Positions 10,838-20,939 of a stretch of DNA of 64,000 bases are shown here, one piece after another. The notes beneath the pieces were generated by a model. It had not been told where the DNA came from. It searched no databases and was given only the letters and a program-made list of their open reading frames with translations. The DNA comes from Brachypodium distachyon (taxonomy: Eukaryota; Streptophyta; Magnoliopsida; Poales; Poaceae), in NCBI RefSeq assembly GCF_000005505.3, contig NC_016134.3:20076370-20140369 (forward strand), given 5' to 3'. Both the position numbers and the translations under genes were made by a program. Within the stretch, counting starts at the first letter, position 1; each line of letters starts with the position of its first letter.

Positions 10838-12202
10838 AATCTTCTATCTGTTGCTCAACTGTGTGATCATGGACTAATCGTTTGCTTCACAAGACCATAT
10901 GTGTATATTACTTCAGAAAAGGATAACTCTTTTGTCTTCAGAGGGCGAAGAAAGGGTAATCTCTATCTTGTAAATTTTGAAAACTCCTCATACTCACCCC
11001 CTATGTGTCTAGTTGCAAAATCTTCACTAGGGTGGCTCTGGCATAGAAAACTCGGTCATGTGGGCATGAAGAATCTAAACAAACTAGTCAAAGGTGACCA
11101 CATCCGAGGCTTGAAGAACGTCTCCTTTGAGAAGAATCGTTTATGCAGTGCGTGCATGGCTAGGAAGCAAATCGGAGCGTCTCATCCTGCGAATAATGTC
11201 ATGTCTACTTCAAGCCCTCTCGAGTTGCTTCACATGGATCTGGTTGGTCCTACTACATACATGAGTATAGGAGGTAACTCGTATGGATTTGTGATTGTTG
11301 ATGATTATTCACGTTTCACTTGGGTGTTCTTTTTGGATGATAAGAGCACAGTAGTTGAGATCTTCAAGAAGTTTGCACAAAGAGCCCAGAATGAATTTGA
11401 AGTAACCATCAAGGGCGTGCGAAGTGACAATGGAACAGAATTCAAGAACCTGATGATGGAAGAATTCTTCGATGAGTTCGGCGTAAAGCATGAGTTCTCT
11501 GCACCTCATGTTCCTCAACAAAATGGGGTGGTGGAGAGGAAGAACCGCACGTTGATTGAGATGGCCCGGACTATGCTAAATGAGTACAAGACTCCTGACC
11601 GTTTCTGGGCTGAAGCCATCAACACCGCATGCCATGCTTCAAAGCGCTTATATCTTAATCGACTCCTGAAGAAAACTCCATACGAGCTCATCTCCAATCG
11701 CAAGCCTGATGTGTCATACTTCAGAGTCTTCGGAAGCAAATGCTACATCCTCAACAAGAAGAATAGACGAGCTAAGTTTGATTCTAAATGTGACGAAGGT
11801 TTCTTCTTGGGTTATCCCTCGAATGCACATGCTTATCGAGTCTTCAACAACACCACAAAAGTTGTTGAAATTGCTAAGGATGTGCAGTTTGATGAAGCTA
11901 ACGGCTCCCAGGAAGAGCAATTGCCAATGTCTGTAAATATTGAAGAAATTTCAGGAAATATTCAAAATTTGGCCATTGGGGATATTCGTCCAGAAGAAGT
12001 CAAGCAAAGTGAATCTGGAATCAATAATGAAGAAGGTGCTTCACAAGCTGAAGAACCTAACCAAACCGGAGCTTCCACCCCAGCTGAAGAACAAACTGCT
12101 GCTTCAAATGAAACACAACCTAGCACTGCTGGTGGTGAAGTACATCATCCAAAGATCTACAAAAGAATCCAGAAGAATCATCCTGTCGATCAAATCCTTT
12201 GA
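10838..12202 (+). pseudogene. Copia gag-pre-integrase and integrase, 5'-truncated
   Basis: The frame opens right at the LTR junction with LLSVAQLCDHGL. After a frame change near 10895 it continues with LWHRKLGHVGMKNL (gag-pre-integrase) and C-x2-C (CSACMARKQ). The integrase core follows: HMDLVGPT, DDYSRFTW, SDNGTEFKN, and PQQNGVVERKNRTL with the catalytic Glu. The C-terminal KPDVSYFRVFGSKCYI and the acidic, Gln/Glu-rich linker are present. D-D-E residues appear intact, and a long frame of about 430 codons stays open from 10901. Gag and protease are absent. Confidence 0.9.
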
Positions 12203-12932
12203 GACATCAGAAGAGGTACTCAAACTCGCTCACGTGTTTCAATTTTTTGTGAGCACTTCTCTTTTGTGTCTTCAGTCGAGCCGAAGACAGCGGATGAAGC
12301 ATTATCGGATCCGGATTGGGTGATGGTTATGCATGAAGAACTGAATAACTGAAGAGAAATCAAGTTTGGACCCTCGTTGAAAGGCCAAGGCAAAATATCA
12401 TCGGCACTAAATGGGTCTTCAGAAATAAGCAAGATAAAGACGGAATCGTCGTATGAAACAAAGCACGTCTGACTTAGATTATGCTGGTTGCAAGATTGAT
12501 AGAAAATTCACTTTCGGCACTTGCCAATTCCTCGTAAGATCCTTAGTGAGTTGGTATTCAAAGAAGCAGAACTCTGTTGCTTTGTTGCCGGCTGAAGTAG
12601 AATATGTTCCAGCAGGGAGCTGTTGTGCCCAATTTCTTTGGATGAGGCAAACCCTCAAAGATTTCGGTATCTCAGTGGATGTCGTTCCTCTCCTATGTGA
12701 TAATGAGAGCGCCATAAAGATTGCCAATAATCCCGTCCAACACTCTCGCACGAAGCACATTGATATTCAACACCATTTCCTTAGAGATCATGTGTCCAAA
12801 GGAGAAATTTGCCTAAACCATGTGAGGACAGACAAACAACTCGCAGATATCTTCACCAAACCTCTTGACAAAATCAGATTCTGTGAGCTTAGGAGTGAAT
12901 TAAACATTTTGGATTACCGGAATATCTCTTGA
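12203..12932 (+). pseudogene. Copia RT/RNase H with large internal RT deletion
   Basis: After the integrase frame closes, the RT start is recognisable near 12360-12475 (TLVERP, then GTKWVFRNKQDKDGIV and NKAR). It passes directly into RNase H (DLDYAGCKIDRKFT) near 12470. In intact elements some 250 codons with the YVDD box lie between these points. The remaining RNase H is full length: HSRTKHIDIQHHFLRDHV, QLADIFTKPLDK. The copy therefore lacks the polymerase core. Confidence 0.85.
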
Positions 12933-13660
12933 AGACTTGCATACTTGTGAATACACTTGCATTCATGTTTACTTCATCTGCATTGTCTTCAGTATTTTTG
13001 TTCCTCGGTTTGTGTTGTTTGTTCTTCTTTTCGTTTCTCTTTGGTAGGTTTAGAAGCCTTTTGTTTGTTTCTTTCTTCAAATTCATCGGCACAGTTGTTC
13101 TTCACTGGATTTGCCTCTTACTATCAGATGAAATGAAGCTAAGGACACCATAAAACCCATCTATCTTATCAATTTCTTGTCTGTACACAAAGACTATTCA
13201 TCATAATCCTTGTCGATGATGCAAGAATTTTCATTCTTCAAAAATGAGTTTTTGGTAAAACCGTAAGTCCTCAAAGTTCTGAAGAATACCACTTCAACGG
13301 AATCTCCATTTTAGCTGTAGTATTCACGAATCTTTCCAAACGGTAAAATCTTATCCCAATGGAAAATTAACTGTACGGGGAAACCCTAGCGAAAGTTTTG
13401 GGATAAAAGAAACTGGTAAGATCCTCTCTTTTTCACCTCCCTATAAAAGGCCACCATACCCCTCCTCCGAAAAATCACCCCCCCCCCCACCGAAAATTCC
13501 CCGGTTCTCTCTCTCGCCCGAAAGCTCTCGCGACTGCTCCTCGCCGCGACTCTGCTCCTGCTTGGATGAGTTCTTCAAGCTCCAATCTTCATCAGCGCTG
13601 TCGCTGATCTGCATTGATTCAAGTCGGGAACTGCAGGCAAGCGTCGTTTTTCCCTTCTTA
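12933..13660 (+). mobile_element. Copia 3' region with TATA box and leader-like block
   Basis: After RNase H comes about 470 bp without coding sequence, rich in CTTCA motifs. A TATAAAAG box follows at 13442-13449, then a C-rich leader and the block GCAGGCAAGCGTCGTTTTT. Bases around 13345 (GTAAAATCTTATCCCAATGG) and the leader align with the minus-strand relative at 7076-7350, so the 3' region is a real part of this family. No second LTR is seen to the right. Confidence 0.65.
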
Positions 13661-13752
13661 GATTGATTCCAAGTAGCAAACGTATCTTGATATCCTCCAT
13701 TTGCTGCAGTAGATTAACTGCTCTCGTCGAGTTAGGCCTTTGCGGTTAGGTT

Positions 13753-14223
13753 TTGGTGATTCAGGAGCCGAGGAGGAAGCCCTCTCAGAGTCACAGCCGC
13801 ATCTATGCCGCAGTGCATGGGGAGACCGTAGCGCGATCTCCTGCAACGACTCCGCCTGCCGTTGCGCCCGTGGCGAGCCTCCTCCACCACATGTCCAAGA
13901 AGCCAACCATCGGCGCCGGGGACGCCACGCTCCTGAAGCTGCACCAGCAGGGCCCGCCTTGCGCCTACGCGTACCCCGCTCCTAACCCGTGCCTCCTCCT
14001 TATCCAACTCCAGCAGGATGAGTTCCCGCACGCCGCCGTGGCATCCATGCGGTCCGCTTGCCCGACCGTAGTCGTCGGTGGCGGTCGAGAACCCGCTGGT
14101 GAGTTCCATGCCGTGCCCAGCAACGATGCTCATTTCGTCGACCTTGTGTTCTTGCCGTCTCAGTTCTGCTGCTTGCTGCTCATTTCGTCGAATAGGTTGT
14201 GTGCATGTGTGAGTCCACCGTGA
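13753..14223 (+). CDS. Unrecognised 156-codon reading frame (hypothetical)
   Basis: An open frame of 156 codons starts at ATG 13753, rich in Ala, Pro and Ser. It lies about 300 bp downstream of the copia 3' TATA box and runs in the same direction. I recognise no domain. An opposite-strand frame of similar length (14133-13732) covers part of it, as is common in GC-rich DNA. It could be a leftover of a captured exon, an accessory retrotransposon ORF, or chance. I would not count it as a gene without transcript support. Confidence 0.2.
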   Translation: MVIQEPRRKPSQSHSRIYAAVHGETVARSPATTPPAVAPVASLLHHMSKKPTIGAGDATLLKLHQQGPPCAYAYPAPNPCLLLIQLQQDEFPHAAVASMRSACPTVVVGGGREPAGEFHAVPSNDAHFVDLVFLPSQFCCLLLISSNRLCACVSPP

Positions 14224-14559
14224 AAACCATTGAGCAAGTTGGGCTCTGTACTAACAGATGGTGAGCTCTGTTCCTGCGTCGTCCTAGTCCTCTCCTCTGA
14301 TAGCGACGCACTCCCACTCGTCCTCGCCGCATTCGATGACCTCTCTGTGGCTGACGTCGTCGATGCCGATGCCTCAGACTCGCCGCTTCTCAACCTCCTC
14401 GCGCCGGCAGACATCTCGTCCATTACCAGGCCAGCGCTCGCGCTCCCGTACACGCGAATCGCCTGAGGGGGCGTCATACTCCGGCTGGGAGGCCGCGAGG
14501 TACTAGGACAGTAGGCCGCGTCATAGGCTTCAGCTCCGGCGACGGCGCTGGGGCATCGA

Positions 14560-14890
14560 GCCGCCGGTACCGCGTGTCGCTCTCCTACGGGGACGGGTCC
14601 TCCTCCGCCAGCGCGCTCTCCAATGACGTCTTCGCTGCCGGCAGCATTGCCGCCTCCGCCGCTGCGAGCCGCGTTCGGCTCATCCTCGGACGGCGTGGCC
14701 AGATCAGTGGGGCTGCTGGGCATGAACAGGAGCGAGCTCTCCTTCGTGTTGCAGGCCGGCACCCGGCACTTCTCGTACTGCATCTCCGGACGACACCGGC
14801 GTGTTGCTCCAGGACATCCCTGTCTTCCTGCCGCTCGACTACACGCTCATGTATACCAGCCATCCCTGTCCAGCGCCAAGTTGGCATCGA
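14560..14890 (+). pseudogene. Pepsin-like aspartic protease fragment (PCS1/nepenthesin type)
   Basis: Plus-strand frames show YRVSLSYGDGSSSASALS and DVFAAGS, then after a frame change DGVARSVGLLGMNRSELSF and GTRHFSYCISG, then after another change GVLLQDIPVFLPLDYTLMYT. These segments match, in order, the middle of plant A1 aspartic proteases of the PCS1 group (flap region, GLLGMNRG..SFVTQ..F.YCI, LLLG, YTP). Neither catalytic Asp region is present. At least two frameshifts break it. It lies downstream of the copia 3' region, so gene capture is possible but unproven. Confidence 0.65.
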
Positions 14891-14893
14891 CGT

Positions 14894-15028
14894 GTTTCGT
14901 ATCAAAACGTCCCTTAGCTTCCGAATCAGTGCTCCGGAGTATCTCGGTGCACGTGTGTGTCCCGTTGTCAGTTTCGTATCAAAACGTCCTTAACTTCCGA
15001 ATCAGTGCTCTGAAGTATCTCGGTGCAC
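14894..15028 (+). repeat. Tandem duplication of about 58 bp
   Basis: A block beginning GTTTCGTATCAAAACGTCC and ending TCTCGGTGCAC occurs at 14894-14952 and again at 14971-15028, with a few substitutions and an 18-bp spacer. It follows the protease fragment directly. Confidence 0.8.
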
Positions 15029-15029
15029 A

Positions 15030-15528
15030 AAAACAATGATAATTTAAAAAAATTTAAAGAAATATGATTTTTCTAGAATGTTGCCACGGGGGTGGTTTTG
15101 CATAATTTTCTCTTCTTTCGTTGTCCGCCCAGACTCACAGAGCAGTGAAGGGCATTCCTGGTTTTTGACATTCTCACATTAGTAGTACTGTAGAAAGTAA
15201 AAAAAAAAAAAACCCCACAGCACGCCGTCGCCCTCGGCCATCCGCGCGCCGCCGTCCTCCCTCTCTCCAGGCGTCCGCGCGGCCCGTCGCCCCAGTCCTC
15301 ACAACCAGCAAGCCATTGCGGTCGTGCCGCCGACGAGCCGCATTGCCTCGGTCTTCCTTGTGACTGCCTCCTGCCTCTCCTCTCACGGCCTCATGTAGAT
15401 CCAGCGGGGTATATGTGTAGTCCCCTACCTCATGAGCGCCAGCCGCCCCCCCCCCCGCCCGCGGTCCGCTTCTCTGTCGGGCGCCGGTAAATCTTCTGCA
15501 GGCCGGCCTCAGAAACAAGAAATCTGGT
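15030..15528. other. No gene recognised; C-rich tract and poly-A run
   Basis: This holds a poly-A run at about 15200-15213 and a GC-rich part (15220-15500) with scattered short frames. An opposite-strand frame of 114 codons (15518-15174) is Arg/Gly-rich and looks like composition noise. I see no domain. Confidence 0.4.
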
Positions 15529-15617
15529 ACATCCTATCTTCTACTCCCTCCGTTCCATAATTATTGTCGACTGGTGCATCCTATCTTCTACTCCCTCCGT
15601 TCCATAATTCTTGTCGA
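15529..15617 (+). repeat. Tandem duplication of a Stowaway left end
   Basis: The block GCATCCTATCTTCTACTCCC followed by TCCGTTCCATAATT occurs twice in a row about 46 bp apart (near 15529 and 15575). The duplicated unit includes the first bases of a Stowaway terminal repeat. Confidence 0.7.
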
Positions 15618-15666
15618 AATGTTACATGTATCTGTATCTAGACGTTTTTTATGAAATCGGAGGGAG
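15591..15666. mobile_element. Short Stowaway-like MITE (76 bp)
   Basis: It starts CTCCCTCCGTTCC after TA and ends ATCGGAGGGAG before TA. That gives Stowaway-type terminal repeats with a TA target duplication. It is shorter than usual, so an internal deletion is likely. Confidence 0.7.
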
Positions 15667-15795
15667 TAGTTGGCTATTCTACTTATTAGTTATGCCGCTA
15701 GTGTGCTCTAGGTCATTACTTGTAAGGCATCACATGGAACCTTATGCTAATTATGCCAGCAGATATACTATATCTTTGACTTGGATATTCATGTA

Positions 15796-15906
15796 CTCCC
15801 TCCGTCCAACAAAAGATGTCTCAAGTTTATCAAAAAAACATGACTTAGTGTATAGATGCATTCAAATTTGGTCAAAGTTGAGACATCCTTTATTGGACGG
15901 AGGGAG
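15796..15906. mobile_element. Stowaway MITE (111 bp), family with two other copies here
   Basis: It starts CTCCCTCCGTCCAACAAAAG and ends in GGACGGAGGGAG, flanked by TA on both sides. The arms pair over most of their length (GATGTCTCAAGTTT with CAAAGTTGAGACATC). The same family appears at 17861-17984 and 63852-63975. Confidence 0.9.
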
Positions 15907-15969
15907 TATTAAAGCTTGTTGCTAGGAGACTTGTTATATTCTGAATCTGCCACTGTCCAGGCTGAGCTG

Positions 15970-16930
15970 AAAATTTGTTTATACTCTGGTACTAGCTGAA
16001 CTGAAAAAACTAAGAAGCTGTATACAAAGCAACCATGCAGACCAAACTTTTTTAGTGTTTGTACTACCAAAATGTCCCATGATGTCAGAATTGCATTGTT
16101 TTTTTAATGTGCTGGTGTATAAATGTCATCTTCTCTTTTTTATTTTAGGACATTTTCATGGAACTGAATATATATGTAGGTTGAGAATCTACATGGTTCT
16201 CATGTTTAATACCAACCTAAATGTCATTTGGCTGCGAAGATGTATTACTATATATTCCTAATTAGCTGTAGTTGCATTGCACTGTAGTATATTGTTACCC
16301 CTGTATTTACCTGATTTTAGGATGCCCTCTTTAATTTAATTTAGGACGTCGCAAGGTTTAGCTTGAGGATGGCATGGAAATCGTAGCATTGAAGCCCTGT
16401 GCTCTCACGACCGTGGAAGGGTACATCCTCATGCCTTTTTCTTCACAGAAAAGGCAGTAAAATTAAGAAATGAACCTGCATGCTGCGTATATATGCAGGT
16501 GTTCCTTTCCTACTCTCTTAAATCTTTTTGGATTCTTATGTTTGTTGCAGTTCTTGGCCATGTCGCTGGCGAGGCATTAGATCTCTGCATCGAAACCTCC
16601 CTGTCTCCATCGTCAACGTCTTTGCAACCTCCTTGGCTCCCTCCTCTACACCTCCAACTAAGGTAGACTAACAGGCCTCATACTTGTCCAATTTTTTTTA
16701 CATTGTTTGTGCTTGTGTTGCATCTCCTATATTACTTGCTGCTGCTGTTGTTCACTTTAGCAAAGCTGTGGTTAGACTTTAGAGTTAGTCGAAAGTATAT
16801 TTTGTGATGTCAATGTCAATCCTCTTTATTGCTGCTTGTGTTGCTCATGGTGTGCTGCTGCTGTATGATTGCTCTTATTCTAGCCTCTTATTGTCGTATT
16901 ATTTTGTGATTTAGGCCTTATAGTTATTTG
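15970..16930. other. Gene-poor AT-rich stretch
   Basis: No coding sequence or clear repeat is seen. The DNA is AT-rich with short T runs and resembles an intron or decayed intergenic DNA. It precedes a transposase-like fragment. Confidence 0.35.
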
Positions 16931-16932
16931 GA

Positions 16933-17166
16933 ATGAATATTTCTGATTCAGACGAGGAAGAAGAGGAGATGATTTTTTTAGTTTTTCCAGCACAATATCT
17001 TCTCTTCAAGAAAACTAAAATTCCAATGAATACCTCCATTCTCATGGGTCCGAAGTATATCCAAGAGTTACTTGATGGCCATCCCACTAGATGCTATGAT
17101 GTTTTAAGAGTACTCAATTTCAAGATGCTTAGAAGTGTTAAATGCAATGGACGATGTGTACGATGA
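16933..17166 (+). pseudogene. PIF/Harbinger-type transposase-derived N-terminal fragment
   Basis: The frame reads MNISDSDEEEEEMIFLVFPA, then P-M-N-T-S-I-L-M-G-P-K-Y-I-Q-E-L-L-D-G-H-P and RCYDVLRV. An acidic start followed by 'T(S/T)xLxG...(I/V)QELLxGHxxRCxxVLRM' is how many grass HARBI1-like proteins begin. The catalytic DDE domain is absent and the frame ends early. It is either a remnant or a first exon whose partners have decayed. The assignment rests on remembered family features only. Confidence 0.5.
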
Positions 17167-17169
17167 TAT

Positions 17170-17858
17170 CAAGGTCCTGGCCTCTGATGTTTTCGAAGAT
17201 GCGGCAAACCGTGAGCTTTTTCTGTGCTATCACTCAAAACTTTGTTGTTTGTGGTTGAAGAAGGAGGTGGTGAAGCTGGAGTTCAGTTGCCTGCTTGTAA
17301 GTTGTTCTTGCCTCTTCTTCTACTGCACATAGATGATGTACATGTTATTTGCTGCTGCTGCCATTCTGATGCCCTCCCAATTATGCTCTGCAAATAGGAA
17401 TTGTTAGGGATTGGTAGGACAGGTCGATGCTAATATGCTGCCATTATTGGGAGAGGTTTGTGGTTATGTGAAATGGTGTCCTAGCTACAACATGTAGAAT
17501 GCCGTAGACTCTAGGTTTTGTCTAGGCTTTAAGCATCAGATTCTTTTTCTGGTAGTCTAAGAAGGGGATGACTGAAGATGAAATTTTGACATGTACCTCA
17601 TTTAAAAAAAATAGTTTACTTAGCAGGTAACACTTCAGAGCTAGATCTTGGACACAAGACTCAGTGGGATGAGTACATCGAGCATATTATCTTCCCAGGT
17701 AGTAATTCGTCAGATTTTCTTTGGGAACCTGAGATGTATCCACCTAGGTCGCTGGGATCCCGATCGGGCCTCGCTAAATTCTCAGCTCACTTACCTGTTC
17801 ATATGACATGCACAATTCTTTTGTATTGTGGTATGAGTAACTACCCGCAAAAAAAAGG
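17170..17858. other. Unassigned stretch after transposase fragment
   Basis: There are short plus-strand frames at 17135-17332 (DDVYDDIKVLASDVF) and near 17640-17700 (SELDLGHKTQWDEYIEHI). They could be further exons or debris of the same transposase-like gene. I cannot connect them with confidence. Confidence 0.25.
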
Positions 17859-17860
17859 TA

Positions 17861-17984
17861 CTCCCTCCGTCCAACAAAAGATGTCTCAAGTTTGTCAAAA
17901 TTTGGATGTATCTAGACATGACTTAGTGTATAGATGCATTCAAATTTAGTCAAAGTTGAGACATCCTTTGTTGGACGGAGGAAG
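17861..17984. mobile_element. Stowaway MITE (124 bp)
   Basis: It starts CTCCCTCCGTCCAACAAAAG and ends GGACGGAGGAAG, flanked by TA. It is the same family and orientation as the copy at 15796-15906 but keeps about 13 extra central bases (around TTTGGATGTATCTAGA). Confidence 0.9.
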
Positions 17985-17989
17985 TATAA

Positions 17990-18400
17990 TAATCTACATA
18001 CAGTTTCAGTAACAGTTTTTCCTACTGTCTTTCCTACGCTGGTTCCTAATGGACATGTTACTTCTATAATTCTTGGTGTTTCTTGCAAAAATGATAGTTA
18101 AAAATCAACTAGAATGAAAAATGAACTACTAATAGTAAGCACGGTACAATAGTATTATGTAGTTCCTACTAATTGTGGTAAACAAAACGCTTAATCACCC
18201 AGAGATGTTTATCAGATATTCTTTTTCTAGTAAACTTTTACCACAGGTTGGTCCCATAATAAATGTCGTCTTGATGCATCCTCGTGTCATGCCAAATAGC
18301 GGTGGAGTGCTGCTAGGTGACAAGTGTCATAAGAGGTAACGGCAGGTGAGCTGCATGGTTCGCCGTGGAGTTAGTGCTCCACATTGAACCAGTCCATGAA
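17990..18400. other. Upstream region of the O-methyltransferase gene
   Basis: This stretch has no coding sequence and forms the 5' flank of the gene at 18485. Apart from the TATA box further down I cannot name a regulatory site. Confidence 0.3.
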
Positions 18401-18417
18401 CCCGGCGCCTCCTGGCC

Positions 18418-18425
18418 TATAAATC
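18418..18425 (+). promoter_or_regulatory. TATA box of the O-methyltransferase gene
   Basis: CTATAAAT in a GC-rich setting (gcctcctggcctataaatct), 60 bp before the ATG at 18485. Spacing implies a short 5' leader of about 30 bases. Confidence 0.75.
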
Positions 18426-18484
18426 TTCACCTCCCCACCCTTGAGCAGGCACAGAGCACTTGCACCGCCAGCTAGCAAACCATC

Positions 18485-19669
18485 ATGGTTGAAACCCAGC
18501 AGTCTGTGCCTCCTGTGCCCAAGGCCACACTCTCCAATGAGGAGTGTCTCCAGGCGCACGTTGAGCTTTGGAACCTCACCTACAGCTATCTCAAGTCCAT
18601 GGCGCTTGACTGTGCCATCAAGCTCGGGATCCCCACCGCCATCTACCGCTGCGGCTGCGCCGCCTCGCTACCTGACCTGCTCGCCACCATCCCAGTTCCA
18701 GACAGCAAGAAGCCCCACCTCCCTCGCCTCATGAGGTTCCTCGCCGCGATAGGTATCGTTACCGTTGAGGCAGCATCTGGCATCTACGGCCTCACACCGG
18801 TGTCCCGCCTCCTCGTGGATGACAATAGCGTCCAGGGCCTCTCGTCGTTCGTGCTGTCCCAGACCAACAAGTACCACGTGACGGCGGCCCTGTCCCTCCC
18901 CGACTGGTTCATGAGCGACGAAGGCACCGCCAGTGTGGACATGCCATTCAGGATGGCACACGGCATGGACCCGCAGGGGGTCATGGCGCGTGACCCCAAG
19001 ATCAACCAACTCTTAAACGACGGCCCCACGGTGGACACCGACCTGGTCATGGACTTCATCCTCACCAACTGTGGCGAGGTGTTCGAGGGGGTCACCTCGC
19101 TGGTCGACGCCACCGGCGAGACGGGCACCGCCGCAAGGGCCATCGCCAAGGCCTTCCCACGCATCAAGTGCTCCGTGTTTGACCTTGCAAACATCATCAA
19201 ATCTGTCCCGGCCGACGGCGTGGTCGAGGACATCATAGGTGACATGATGGAATCCATACCACCCACTGATGCTGTGTTCCTCAAGGTATTGAAGGGATTC
19301 TTTTGGGTGAAAAATCGAACTTCTTGTAAACTGTTCGATTAATTTGACAGTTTTTGAGTGAATTTCCAGTATGTGCTGCATGATTGGGATGACAATATCT
19401 GCGTGAAGATCCTGAAGCAGTGCAACAAGGTGATCCCGGAATCAGGGGGCAAAGTTATCATCGTCGATAGTGTCGTCGGGTCTACTAATTCCAATTCCAA
19501 AGCCATGTTTGAAGGCCATGTCCTGCTGGATCTGCTGATGATGGTGGTGACGGCAGGGAAGGAGCGTGATGAGCAGGAGTGGCGCAAGATATTCATGGAT
19601 GCAGGGTTCAGCAACTACAAGACAAAGCCCGTTCTCGGGTTTTTATCCATCATCGAGCTGTATCCTTAG
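18485..19669 (+). CDS. Plant O-methyltransferase, ZRP4-like
   Basis: Two exons, 18485-19285 and 19370-19669, are joined across an 84-bp GT-AG intron in phase 0 and give 366 residues, a normal length for class II plant O-methyltransferases. The dimerisation domain (about 20-110: WNLTYSYLKSMALDCAIKLG, LPRLMRFLAA, YGLTPVSRLLV) is followed by the SAM domain. Motif I is LVDATGETG at 206-214, a departure from the usual LVDxGGGxG. VFDLANII and GDMMESIP follow. The catalytic His is expected at 271 (VLHDWDD). The C-terminus (VLGFLSIIELYP) is typical. Such enzymes transfer methyl from SAM to hydroxyls of phenolics in the cytosol; the substrate cannot be read from sequence. The frame is intact, but loss of two motif I glycines may affect SAM binding. 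The start has a TATA box 60 bp upstream. Confidence 0.9.
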
Positions 19670-19759
19670 CCTTATGCATGAGCATGATTACAGCTAGCTG
19701 TCAAACGGACGTTTGCTAAAAATTTTCCTAGGGGCTAGTATCTATCGTCAGCAACAGCG

Positions 19760-20355
19760 TGCTCGCTAGCCACTTAGTAATGGCTTACCATATCTGTATG
19801 ATCTGTTGCTTGACTGGATTCGAGTAATAAAATTAATCTTTGCGCAGCAATAAATTCTTTTGTCTCAGTTTGTCCATGGTTGTAATTGTGTAGTAATTTG
19901 GTCAATTACTCGCAATTAGTACGAGATGAAAGCCAAAGGACACTGCATGCTTGGGTTGTCTTTCCCTTTTTCCTTCCCCTAGAAGCAGAGGTTGGAGTTG
20001 AGGCTGTACACTGGAAATTCCAGGAATTCTGACCAAATTGGATGAATGTCGTTTGTTCAAAGGGTAAAAATGAATCCATGTTTGCATCCACAATTTTAGA
20101 CAAACTTCGAAGTCAATATCAATCTGTGGCCAGACCTGGCCGTTTCATTGAAACTTGGCAAGGATGAGGCAGGATCTTCAGCATGACAAGTGTTGTCCTC
20201 TGGGAAGGTAACCAAAAGGTCCTCTAAAGAAAGAAGCCAAGTATCAATCTGTGGCCAGAAATAATGTGCTTGTACACCACTAATTAATGGCTTGCCATAT
20301 TTGTACGATCAGTTGCCTCACTGGATTCGAGAAATAAAACTAATTCTTGTAGCTA
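19760..20355 (+). repeat. Duplicated 3' flank of the O-methyltransferase gene
   Basis: The block 'taatggcttaccatatctgt' ... 'tggattcgagtaataaaa' at about 19776-19833 recurs at about 20284-20342 with a dozen or so changes, including the AATAAA-like signal. A second short repeat, TATCAATCTGTGGCCAGA, occurs near 20116 and 20241. This suggests a second gene copy once lay in tandem and was lost apart from its 3' end. Confidence 0.7.
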
Positions 20356-20939
20356 TTATTTTGATTAGTTTATACAGATTTTTTTTTAGATAATTTTTTC
20401 TATGGAACCCTTCTACTTTGATGATCTTTGGTGGTACACTCTACCATGCAACATTGTAGCAGTAGACATCAGTCAATATGAGAGTTTTGTTTCTGTAAAC
20501 CATGCTAGTCCCGGGCAAAAAGAACAATATGGGCTGGAACGAGCAATAGTGAAGTATATAAAGGCCTAGTAAGGTTGTCATATCTCGCACCTTTAGGTGA
20601 CCCCGTAAAACCTCTCAAAAAAAAAAGGTGACCCCGTAAAAATGGGAGAAGAAACTAGAAAACCAAGTGTCGAGAGTTCTTAGTGACACGTGTTCGTCAT
20701 GGAGGATGATCGCAGAAGGGGACGCGCGGCGATGGAGTCTTCTCAGGCAAAGTACCCAAGATTTAACCAGGTTCGGCTACCCCTGCTATTTGAGTTAGTC
20801 GTACGTTCAGCTTGAATAATATTGATGTGTAATAGCCATTACATGAAATTGTCTGCCCTGTCATGGGCACCAAACCCGGCTTTATATAGGCGGATGACTA
20901 GGATTTGGCCAGTCGTGTACAACTCAGAAATTATGTCAA

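Noticed and set aside
13732..14783. Minus-strand frames of 133 and 207 codons over the aspartic-protease region
   Set aside because: The plus strand carries recognisable protease text; the minus frames have no family resemblance and are composition-driven.
18668..19381. Long minus-strand reading frames opposite the O-methyltransferase exons
   Set aside because: They mirror GC-rich exon sequence with strong third-position bias and show no domain, so they are shadows.
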